The notes under the pieces: model-generated
Database searches by the model: none
What the model was told of the DNA's origin: nothing
The model's input: only the letters and a program-made list of their open reading frames with translations
In this document: positions 52,101-62,359 of the stretch, one piece after another
How the letters are laid out: every line of letters begins with the position of its first letter
How positions within the stretch are numbered: the first letter of the stretch is position 1
Source: Viscum album
Taxonomy: Eukaryota; Streptophyta; Magnoliopsida; Santalales; Viscaceae
Reading direction: 5' to 3'
Length of the DNA: 64,000 bases
NCBI GenBank assembly: GCA_963277665.1
Contig: OY728123.1
Coordinates: 627,748,915 to 627,812,914, forward strand
Translations under genes and position numbers: made by a program

Positions 52101-55100
52101 GGATGCCTCTTGCCCTATACGAGAGATCCTCATGCTCCTAGCATGAGATGCCAGTAGTCCTATCTACATGACTATAAACTGTAGTAATCCCTAGGCTCCA
52201 AACATAGGATGCCTCTTTACCTATACGAAAGATGCCTTATTCTCCTAGCACGAGATGCCAATAGTCCTATCTACATGACTATAAACTGTAGTAATACCTA
52301 TGCTCCAAACATAGGATGTCTCTTTCCCTATACGAGAGATGCCTCAGGCTCCTAGCATGAGATGCCAGTAGTCGTATCTACATGACTATAAACTGTAGTA
52401 ATCCCTATGCTCCAAACATAGGATGCCTCTTGCCCTATACGAGAGATGCCTCATGCTCCTAGCATGAGATGCCAGTAGTCCTATCAACATGACTATAAAC
52501 TGTAGTAATCCCTATGCTCCAAACATAGGATGCATGTTCCCCTATACGAGAGATGCCTCATGCTCCTAGCATGAGATTCCAGTAGTCCTATCTACATGAA
52601 TATAAACTATAGTAATCCCTATGCTCCAAATATAGGAAGCCTCTTGCCCTATACGAGAGATGCCTCATGCTCCTAGCATGAGATGCCAGTAGTCCTATCT
52701 ACATGACTATAAACTGTAGTAATCCCTATGCTCCAAACATAGGTTGCCTCTTTCCCTATAAGAGAGATGCCTCATGCTCCTGGAATGTGATGCCAGTAGT
52801 CCTATCTGCATGACTATAAACTGTAGTAATCCCTATGCTCCAAACATAGGATGCCTCTTGCCCTATACGAGAGATGCCTCATTCTCCTAGAATGAGATGC
52901 CAGTAGTCCTATCTACATGAATATAAACTGTAGTAATCCCTATGCTCCAAACATAGGATGCCTCTTCCCCTATATGAGAGATGCCTCATGCACCTAGCAT
53001 GAGATGCCAGTAGTCCTATCTACATGACTATAAACTGTAGTAATCCCTATTCTCCAAACATAGGATGCCTCTTGCCCTATACGAGAGATGCCTCATGCTC
53101 CAAGCATGGGATGCCAGTAGTCTTACCTACATGACTATAAACTATAGTAATCCCTATGCTCCAAACATAGGATGACTCTTTCCCTATACAAGAGATTCCT
53201 TATGCTCCTCGCATGAGATGCCATTAGTCCAATCTACATGACTATAAGATGTAGTAGTCCCTATGCTCCAAACATAGGATGCCTCTTTCCCAATACGAGA
53301 GATGCATTATACTCATAGCATGAGATGCCAGTAGTCCGATCTACATGACCATAAACTGTAGTAATCCCTATACTCCAAACATAGGATGCCTCTTGCCCTA
53401 TACGAGTGATGCCACATGCTCCTAGCATGAGATGCCAGTAGTCCTATCTACATGACTATAAACTGTAGTAATCCCTATGCTCAAAACATAGGATGCCTCT
53501 TGCCCTATACGAGAGATGCCTTATGCTCCTAGCATGAGATGCCAGTAGTCCTATCTACATGACTATAAACTGTAGTAATCCCTATGCTCCAAACATAGGA
53601 TGCCTCTTGCCCTATATGAGAGATACCTCATGCTCCTAGCATGAGATTCCAGTAGTCCTATCTACATGACTATAAACTGTAGTAATCCCTATGCTCCAAA
53701 CATAGGATGCCTCTTGCCCTATACGAGAGATGCCTTATGCTCCTAGCATGAGATGCCAGTAGTCCTATCTACATGACTATAAACTGTAGCAATACCTATG
53801 CTCCAAACATAGGATGCCTCTTGCCCTATACGAGAGATGCATCATGCTCCTAGAATGAGATGCCAATAGTCTTATCTACATGACTTCAAACTGTAGTAAT
53901 CCCTGTGCTCCAAACATAGGATTCCTCTTGCCCTATACGAGAGATTCCTTATGCTCCTAGCATGAGATGCCAGTAGTCCTATCTACATGACTATAAACTG
54001 TAGTAATCCCTATGCTCCAAACATAGGATGCCTCTTGCCCTATACGAGATATGACTCATGATCCTAGCATGAGATGCTAGTAGTCCTATCTACATGACTA
54101 TAAACTGTAGTAATCCCTATGCTCCAAACATAGGATGCCTCTTGCCCTATAAGAGAGATGCCTCATGCTCCTAGCATGAGATGTCAGTAGTCCTATCTAC
54201 ATGACTATAAATTGTAGTGATCCCTATGCTCCAAACATAGGATGCCTCTTGCCTTATACGAAAGATTTATTATTCTCCTAGCATGAGATTCCAGTAGTCA
54301 TATATACATGACTATAAACTGTAGTAATCCCTATGCACTAAACAAAGGATGCCTCTTTCCCTATACGAGAGATGCCTTATGCTCCTAGCATGAGATTCCA
54401 GTAGTCCTATCTATATGACTATAGACTGTAGTAATCCCTATGCTCCAAACATAGGATGCCTCTTGCCCTATATGAGATATGCCTCATGCTCTTAGAAAGA
54501 GATGCCAGTAGTCCTATCTACATGACTATAAACTGTAGTAATCCTTATGCTCCAAACATAGGATGCCTCTTGCCCTATACGAGAGATGCCTCATGCTCCT
54601 ATCATGAGATGCCAGTAGTCCTATCTATATAACTATAAACTATAGTAATCCCTATGCTCCAAATATAGGCTTCTGCTTGCCCTATACGAGAGATGCCTTA
54701 TGCTCCTAGCATGAGATGCCAGTAGTCCTATCTATATGACTATAAACTGTAGTAATCCCTAAGCTCCAAACATAGGATGCCTCTTACCCTATACGAGAGA
54801 TGCCTCATGCTCCTAGCATGAGATGCCAGTAGTCCTATCTAAATGACTATAAACTGTAGTAATCCCTATGCTCCAAACATAGGAAACCTCTTGCCCTATA
54901 CGAGAGATGCCTTATGCTCCTAGCATGAGATGCCAGTAGTCCTATCTAGATGACTATATACTGTAGTAATACCTATGCTCCAAACATAGGATGCCTCTTG
55001 CCCTATACGAGAGACGCCTCATGCTCCAAGAATGAGATGCCAGTAGTCCTATCTACATGACTATAAACTGTAGTAATCCCTATGCTCCAAACATATGATG

Positions 55101-58100
55101 ACTCTTTCCCTATACGAGAGATGCATCATGCTCCTATCATGAGATTCCAGTAGTCCTATAAACATTACTATAAACTGTAGTAATACCTTTCCTCCAAACA
55201 TAGGATGCCTCTTGCCCTATACGAGAGATGCCTCATGCTCCTAGAATGAGATGCCAGTAGTCCTATCTACATGACTATAAACTGTAGTAATCCCTATGCT
55301 CCAAACATAGGATACCTCTTGCCCTATACGAGAGATGCATCATGCTCCTAGCATGAGATGCCAATAGTCCTATCTACATGACTATAAACTGTAGTAATCC
55401 CTATGCTCCAAACATAGGATGCCTCTTGCTCTATATGAGAGATGCCTCATGCTCCTAGCATGAGATGCCAGTAGTCCTATCTACATGACTATAAACTGTA
55501 GTAATCCCTATGCTCCAAACATAGGATACCTCTTTCCCTATACGAGAGATGCCTCATGCTCCTTCCATGAGATGCCAGTAGTCCTATCTACATGACTATA
55601 AACTGTAGTAATCCCTATGCTCCAAACATAGGATGCCTCTTGCCCTATACGAGAGATGCCTCATGCTCCTAGCATGAGATGCTAGTAGTCCTATCTACAT
55701 GACTATAAACTGTAGTAATCCCTATGCTCCAAACATAGGATGCCTCTTTCCATATACGAGAGATGCCTTATGCTCCTAGCATGAGATGCCAGTAGTCCTA
55801 TCTACATGATTATAAACTGTAGTAATCCCTATGCTCCAAACATAGGATGCCTCTTGCCCTATACGAGAAATGCCTCATGCTCCTAGCATGAGATGCCAGT
55901 AGTCCTATATACAAGACTATAAACTGTAGTAATCCCTATGCTCCAAACATAGGATGCCTCTTTCCCTATACGAGAGATGCCTCATGCTCCTATCATGAGA
56001 TTCCAGTAGTCCTATCTACATGACTATAAACTGTAGTAATCCCAATGGTCCAAACATAGGATGCCACTTGCCCTATACGAGAGATGCCTCATGCTCCTAG
56101 CATGAGATGCCAGTAGTCCTATCTACATGACTATAAACTGTAGTAATCCCTATGCTCCAAACATAGGATGCCTCTTTCCCTATACGAGAGATGCCTCATG
56201 CTCCTAGCATGAGATGCCAGTAGTCCTATCTACATGACTATAAACTGTAGTAATCCCTATGCTCCAGACATAGGATGTCTCTTGCCCTATACGAGAGATG
56301 CCTTATGCTCCTAGCATGAGATGGCAATAGTCCTATCTACATGACTATAAACTTTAGTAATCCCTATGCTCCAAACATAGGATGCCTCTTGCCCTATATG
56401 AGAGATGCCTTATGCTCCTAGAATGAGATGCCAGTAATCTTATCTACATGACTATAAACTGTAGTAATCCCTATGTTCCAAACATAGGATGCCTCTTTCC
56501 ATATACGAGAGATGCCTCATGCTCCTAACATGAGATTCCAGAAGTCCTATCTACATGACTATAAACTGTAGCAATCCCTATGCTCCAAACATAGGATGCC
56601 ACTTGCCTTATACGAGAGATTCGTTATGCTCCTAGAATGGGATTCCAGTAGTCCTATCTACATGACTATAAACTGTAGTAATCCCTATGCTCCAAACATA
56701 GGATGCCTCTTGACCTATACGAGAGATGCCTCATGCTCCTTGCATGAGATGCCTGTAGTCCTATCTACATGACTATAAACTGTGGTAATCCCTATGCTCC
56801 AAACATAGGATGCCTCTTGCCCTATACGATAGATTCCTTATGATCCTAGCATGACATGCCAGTAGTCCTATCTACATGACTATAAACTGTAGTAATCCCT
56901 ATGCTCCAAACATAGGATGCCTCTTGCCCTATACGAGAGATGCCTTATGCTCCTAGCATGAGATGCCAGTAGTCCTATCTACATGTCTATAAACTGTAGT
57001 AATCCCTATGCTCCAAACATAGGATGCCTCTTGCCCTATACGAGAGATGCCTTATGCTCCTAGCATGAGATGCCAGTAGTCCTATCTACATGACTATAAA
57101 TTGTAGTAATCCCTATGCTCTAAACATAGAATACCTCTTTCCCTATACGAGAGATGACTCATGCTCCTAGAATGAGATGCTAGTAGTCCTATCTACATGA
57201 CTATAAACTGCAGTAATCCTTATGCTCCAAACATAAGATGTCTCTTGCCCTATACGAGAGATGCCTCATGCTCCTAGAATGAGATGTCAGTAGTCCTATC
57301 TACATGACTATAAACTGTAGTAATCCCTATGCTCCAAACATAGGATGCCTCTTGCCCTATACGAGAGATGCCTTATGCTCCAAGCATGAGATGCCAGTAG
57401 TCCTATCTATATGACTATAAACTGTAGTAATCCCTATGCTCCAAACATAGGATGCCTCTTGCCCAATACGAGAGATGCCTTATGCTCCTAGCATGAGATG
57501 CCAGTAGTCCTATCTACATGCCTTTAAACTGTAGTAATCCCTATGATCTAAACATAGGATGCCTCTTTCCCTATACGAGAGATGCCTCATGCTCCTAGAA
57601 TGAGATGCCATTAGTCCTATCTACATGACTATAAACTGTAGTAATCCCTATGCTCCAAACATAGGATGCCTCTTTCCCTATACGAGAGATGCCTCATGAT
57701 CCTAGCATGAGATGCCAGTAGTACTATCTACATGACTATAAACTGTAGTAATACCTATGCTCCAAACATAGGATGCCTCTTGCCCTATACGAGAGATGCC
57801 TAATGCTCCTAGCATGAGATGCCAGTAGTCCTATCAACATGACTATAAACTGTAGTAATCCCTATGCTCCAAACATAGGATGCCTCTTGCCCTATATGAG
57901 AGATGCCTTATTATCCTATCATGAGATGACAGTAGTCCTATCTACATGACTATATACTGTAGTAATCCTTATGATCCAAACATAGGATGCCTCTTTCCCT
58001 ATACGAGAGATGCCTCATGCTCCTAGCATGAGATGCCAGTAGTCTTATCTACATGACTATAAACTGTAGTAATACCTATGCTCCAAACATAGGATGCCTC

Positions 58101-59102
58101 TTGCCCTATAGAGGAGATGCCTCATGCTCCTAGCTTGAGATGCCAGTAGTCCTATCTATATGACTATAAACTGTAGTAATCCCTATGCTCCAAACATAGG
58201 ATGCCTCTTGCCCTATATGAGAGATTACTTATGCTCCTAGCATGAGATGCCAGTAGTCCTATCTACATGACTATAAACTGTAGTAATCCCTATGCTCCAA
58301 ACATAGGATGCCTCTTGCCCTATACGAGAGATGCCTCATGCTCCTAGCATGAGATGCCAGTAGTCCTATCTACATGACTATACACTGTAGTAATCCCTAT
58401 GCTCCAAACATAGGATGCCTCTTACCCTATACAAGAGATGCATCATGCTCCAAGCATGAGAGGCCAGTAGTCCTATCTACATGACTATAAACTGTAGTAA
58501 TCCCTATGCTCCAAACATAGGATGTCTCTTGCCCTATACGAGATATGCCTTATGCTCCTCGCATGAGATGCCAATAGTCCTATCAACATGACTATAAACT
58601 ATAGAAATCCCTATGCTCCAAACATATGATGCCTCTTGCCCTATACGAGAGATGCCTTATGCTCCTAGCATGAGATGCCAATAGTCTTATCTACATGACT
58701 ATAAACTATAGTAATCCCTAGGCTCCAAACATAGGAGGCCTCTTTCCCTATACGACAGATGCCTTATGCTCCTTGCATGAGATGCCAGTAGTCCTATCAA
58801 CATGACTATAAACTGTAGTAATCCCTCTGCTCCAAACATAGGATGCCTCTTTCCCTATACGAGAGATGCCTTATGCTCCTAGGATGATATGACAGTAGTC
58901 CTATGTACATGACTATAAACTGTAGTAATCCCTATGTTCCAACCATAGGATGCCTCTTGACCTATACGAGAGATGCCTTATGCTCCTAGCATGAGATGTC
59001 AGTAGTCCTATCTACATGACTATAAACTGCAGTAATCCCTATGTTCCAAACATAGGATGCCTCTTGACCTATACGAAAGATTCCGTATGCTCCTAGCATG
59101 AG

Positions 59103-59612
59103 ATGCATTATGCCATGATCACAGTGGCCTAATATCCAGAGCGTTCGAATCCATTCAAGCATTCCATCACTCCACCTCACGCTTTGCGTGTCCTTCATTC
59201 GGATCGTCACTCACTTCCAAGTCTAGACGGACCCCCTAACTGTATGGATGCTCGACCTATGGTCCGCCTGCTATCCTGGGCCAATGCCCCAGAAGACTTT
59301 GGGTGACACATTGAGTCATGTCATGTGTTTCGAACATGGTCAGCAGTCGACCCTCATTTGTTTGTCCTCATTTCCGGCTAACGTGATATGGATGCCGCGT
59401 TTCCGCCACGGTCAACACTTATCCTCCATCACCCGGCCACTCTCACGACATTCTGAATATTGGTCATGTGATTGACACTTTTCATATCCCTTTGTTCAGA
59501 TAGATTCCAATGCCCTTGGCGTTATCCCGCTTGTGCACTAGTGCATAGGTGATTACCTCGACCCGCTAGTGAGTTGGGATGCCCTCATGGCCAGACATGA
59601 GGAAGACACTTT
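59103..59612 (+). other. GC-rich unique flank right of the satellite, hairpin-rich
   Basis: Directly after the last monomer comes ATGCATTATGCCATGATC and then non-repetitive GC-rich sequence. It holds the perfect 12-bp palindrome TGCACTAGTGCA near 59,533 and a stem CCTCATG-N6-CATGAGG near 59,584-59,603. The open frames at 59,248-59,475 (plus) and 58,986-59,210 (minus) resemble no known protein and are not called as genes. Confidence 0.5.
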
Positions 59613-60103
59613 GGGCCGTCTCAGAGCGTAAGCCCCATACACTGTGGGCCGCCTCAGAGCGTAATCCCCATACAATTTGGGCTGCCTCAGAGCGTAAGCC
59701 CCATCCACCTTTGCCGCTCCCTAGCGGCACTTGGGAATCACCCTTGCATAAGCCCTGATCCTTACTGATCTACATGGACTTTGATTCCCCGCCACAGGGA
59801 TACGTAGGAAGCCTCCACGAGGTTCAAGCCCACCACCCAGTTGTTCCGACCTCTTCACGCCAGTTCACCATCCACCATGGGCCGCCTAAGAGCATATGCC
59901 CCATCCACCATGGGCCTCCTCAGAGCCTAAGCCCCATACACTATGGGCTGCCTCAGAGCGTAAGCCCCACACACCTTTGCCTCTCCCTAGCGGCACCCGG
60001 GAAGCACCTTTGCGTAAGCCCCAATCCATCCCGAACTACGCAGACTTTGATTCCCTGCCACGGGGATACGTAGGAAGCCTCTTCAAGGCTCAAGCCCAAC
60101 TTC
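59613..60103 (+). repeat. Tandem repeat of 266 bp containing 33-bp subrepeats
   Basis: GGGCCG starts a 33-bp unit (GGGC-GCCTCAGAGCGTAAGCCCC-like) at 59,613, 59,646 and 59,679, and again at 59,879, 59,912 and 59,945. Each block of three is followed by CTCCCTAGCGGCAC and then by GGGATACGTAGGAAGCCTC (59,799 and 60,065). The whole unit repeats at 266 bp. A third, looser GGGTACGTAGGAAACCTC module follows at 60,419. Because 33 bp equals 11 codons, open frames of 99 and 142 codons arise here from the repeat alone. Confidence 0.8.
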
Positions 60104-60160
60104 ACTATCACCCTTGTGATGGTCCCATTTCATTCCCCATCCATTCCATTCATCCATCCA

Positions 60161-60280
60161 CCACCCATCCTAATTCTTACCCGAGCCGCCACATCCTGGT
60201 GAGATCATGCCATCAATCCACCACCCATCCTGATTCTTACCCGGGCCACCACATCCTGGTGAGATCATGCCATTCATCCA
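60161..60280 (+). repeat. 60-bp tandem repeat, two copies
   Basis: CCACCCATCCT-ATTCTTACC and ACATCCTGGTGAGATCATGCC recur exactly 60 bp apart (60,161 and 60,221), almost identical, indicating a recent local duplication. Confidence 0.8.
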
Positions 60281-60494
60281 CTAGCGCCACTCCCTATGGA
60301 ACCCGGGCATCTATCTATGCGTAAGCCCCAACATGTCTCCGGGTTGTTGTCCTTTGTGTACACCCTGGACCATCACCCCTCTGAATTACGTGGGTTTTGA
60401 TCCCTGTACTCTACACAGGGTACGTAGGAAACCTCCATGAGGCTCAATCCCATCCAATGGTAAACCCTAGGGTCTCCCATTTTAGGGTTCACTC

Positions 60495-60673
60495 TCCCTG
60501 ATCCGCCCTCAGTGGTGTTCAGATCATCCACGGTGTGACTTCTCCCCTACATGGGGCGCAACACCATGGATCCGTCCTCATTGGGCGTTCTGATCCATTC
60601 ATCTTCCATGTGTTCTCCCTTTGGGTTATACCAATCTGATCCGTCTCTATGGGACGTTCTGATCACCATCATA
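60495..60673 (+). repeat. 69-bp tandem repeat, about 2.6 copies
   Basis: GATCCG(C/T)C...TTC(A/T)GATC units have their CCG at 60,503, 60,572 and 60,641, a 69-bp period. The last unit runs into the 90-bp repeat. Confidence 0.65.
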
Positions 60674-60930
60674 CCGTCTCTGCAAGACGTTAAACTCGTG
60701 GCCTACCTCGTGATAAACATGAGATGCCTGAGGAAAACCTCGGATGACACGCCTTTGGCGTAACCGTCTCCGCATGACGTTAAACTCACGTCCTACCTCG
60801 TGATAAACATGAGAAGCCAGAGGAAAACCTCGGAAGACACGCCTTTGGTGTAACCGTCTCTGCTAGAAATTAATCTTGCAACATACCCTGTTTTAAACAC
60901 GGGAAGCTGAGAAAAACCTCAGATACATTC
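60674..60930 (+). repeat. 90-bp hairpin tandem repeat, about 2.8 copies
   Basis: CCGTCTC starts units at 60,674, 60,764 and 60,854. Each full unit carries four inverted repeats in a row: GTCT-N5-AGAC (or the like), CTCGTG-N5-CATGAG, GAGG-AAAA-CCTC and CGCC-TTT-GGCG. The third copy is diverged. The unit contains CATGAGATGCC, also present at the monomer junction of the 107-bp satellite. Confidence 0.8.
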
Positions 60931-61394
60931 CTCGGGTTCTGCACCCTTGAGATTCCCTCTTATGAGGAAGAATACAGGTTCCCCTATGTCCATGCACCCA
61001 GAGATGCCTAGACATGCATGGTGCTGCAGTCTACTCCGACTGAAGGTCACTACCATGTCAAGACCCCATGGAATGTCTCGACAGAAGTAGTGTAATTAAC
61101 AGGCATCCATGAAGATATGGCACCGAGAACGAGATTCATAAGCACTTCTTAAATCTATGAGGGAGACCCGGACTAGGTAATGAGCTCCGAGGAGGAATCC
61201 ACGGAAGAAAGAACTGACATCCCATCATCCCATTTCGATCAAGGAGAAGACATTCCTGAACAAGGAACGAATGCCGCCCGCCTTTGGAATGAGGGAATGC
61301 GGGGCCACAAGCAGTGCGTCCTCCTCCACGGACGGATGTGCACGCCCCGGCGAAAGTGTTGGAAACACATGCTAATCATCAAGATTGATTAAAT
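60931..61394 (+). other. GC-rich to AT-rich transition, possible element end
   Basis: Mixed sequence with one open frame at 61,180-61,392 (70 codons). It starts with an acidic MSSEEESTEERTD segment and resembles nothing I know; I do not call it a gene. Base composition drops sharply after about 61,395. GTGTTGGAAACACA (stem GTGTT-N4-AACAC) at 61,347-61,360 could be an element terminus, but no target-site duplication matching 24,788-24,792 was found. Confidence 0.35.
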
Positions 61395-62359
61395 AGAGTT
61401 AAACCAAGGAGGCTAGTTGGAAAGCATCACCTAATAAAAACAAAATTTTATTTTATAAAAGTATTTTTACTAATACCAACCCTATATTTTGAATAAATAA
61501 TTTCAGATCCAATTTAATATCAAAATGAATTTCTATTAATTTAATACGTCCATGAATACCCCTATGATCATATATAAATGGGAACCACCCAGCTTAAATT
61601 ATTCAAATTTAAAAAACCTTTTGTATCATCCAATACCAACCCAAATAAATTACATAAATCCTTTACCATGTCCCGTAGGACCTGATATGTTCATAAATCT
61701 TTCTTATATAGGATTCTGGTTTATACCTAAAGATTTTTTTATGAAGAGGTATTATTCCCAAAAAATAATTTATTTTTATTTATTCATCAAAAAACATCAT
61801 ATAATCTCCAGTCCTGCTAATTTAATATAATCAAAATAATACATATAATATTATATTATTATTTTAATTACATAAACTATTTTCTAATAGTTTTTCAATC
61901 AGGTTAGAAATAGAATCATAGTTTTTATATACGGTGGACTACCACCTCACGAACTGATTTAATACATTTCCCAACACAATTTATCTTATCCATTTATAAT
62001 TATAGTTATAAATTATATAATTTAAGATGGGGACATATTTATCACTATATGATGATAATATATCATCTATTTTCTTACATTTATTTTTTTTGGAAATTGA
62101 TAGTGTCAGTCATGTGTATGTGGGGTTTACCTACCCCATAATGTGAAGTGGCTCATTTTTCATAACAAAATCTCCTAAACACAATATATAATTGTATTTA
62201 ATGAAATAAAATGTTATTTCTTATTTAATAAGAATCTATGAAGTTAAAATTACACTTAACCTCTTTTCAGCAAGCTCTTTGAAAAATAGAAAAAATTTCA
62301 TGCTTTTGTAGGACCTACAGTATCCAGTAATGTAGAATGGTTTATTTTTCTAAATATCA
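61395..62359. other. AT-rich DNA, no gene seen
   Basis: Typical AT-rich background like 24,128-24,792. The open frame at 61,552-61,830 (92 codons) has no recognisable similarity and an AT-driven residue content, so it is not called. Confidence 0.55.

Larger units (their letters stand above)
25941..59102 (+). repeat. Satellite array: 310 tandem monomers of 107 bp
   Basis: The array starts with ATGCCAGTAGTCC at 25,941, the next unit starts at 26,048, and the last unit ends with AGCATGAG at 59,102. Its 33,162 bp equal 310 x 107 minus 8. I located eight single-base deletions near 26,184, 30,794, 32,101, 33,799, 36,491, 37,020, 43,546 and 52,128. Monomers differ mainly by substitutions. Recurrent alternatives include CTTGCCC/CTTTCCC (monomer base 71), GATGCC/GATTCC/GATGCT at the start, and GCATGAG/GAATGAG at the end. 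Each unit contains four inverted repeats (see findings). No transposon insertion interrupts it and no open frame of note crosses it. 107 is not a multiple of 3, so it is non-coding. I do not recognise it as a named satellite. Confidence 0.97.

Noticed and set aside
25941..59102. CRISPR array
   Set aside because: The 107-bp units are contiguous with no unique spacers, and the context is plant nuclear DNA.
25941..59102. Simple regular higher-order repeat as in human alpha satellite
   Set aside because: Shared-variant offsets differ among blocks (5, 21, 29, 46, 61, 112-116, 205 monomers), so there is no single higher-order period.
59774..60324. Overlapping 99- and 142-codon frames with 11-residue repeats
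   Set aside because: They exist because a 33-bp tandem repeat is a multiple of three; two frames stay open over the same DNA, and the 266-bp repeat breaks the frame.
24788..61365. Exact TG...CA ends and target-site duplication of a giant LTR
   Set aside because: AGTAC before TGTCAAACG at 24,793 has no counterpart near the right boundary, and alternative starts also failed.
61180..61392. 70-codon frame with an acidic start, possible gag leader
   Set aside because: No gag motif, no PBS before it, and it ends in AT-rich DNA; could be chance.
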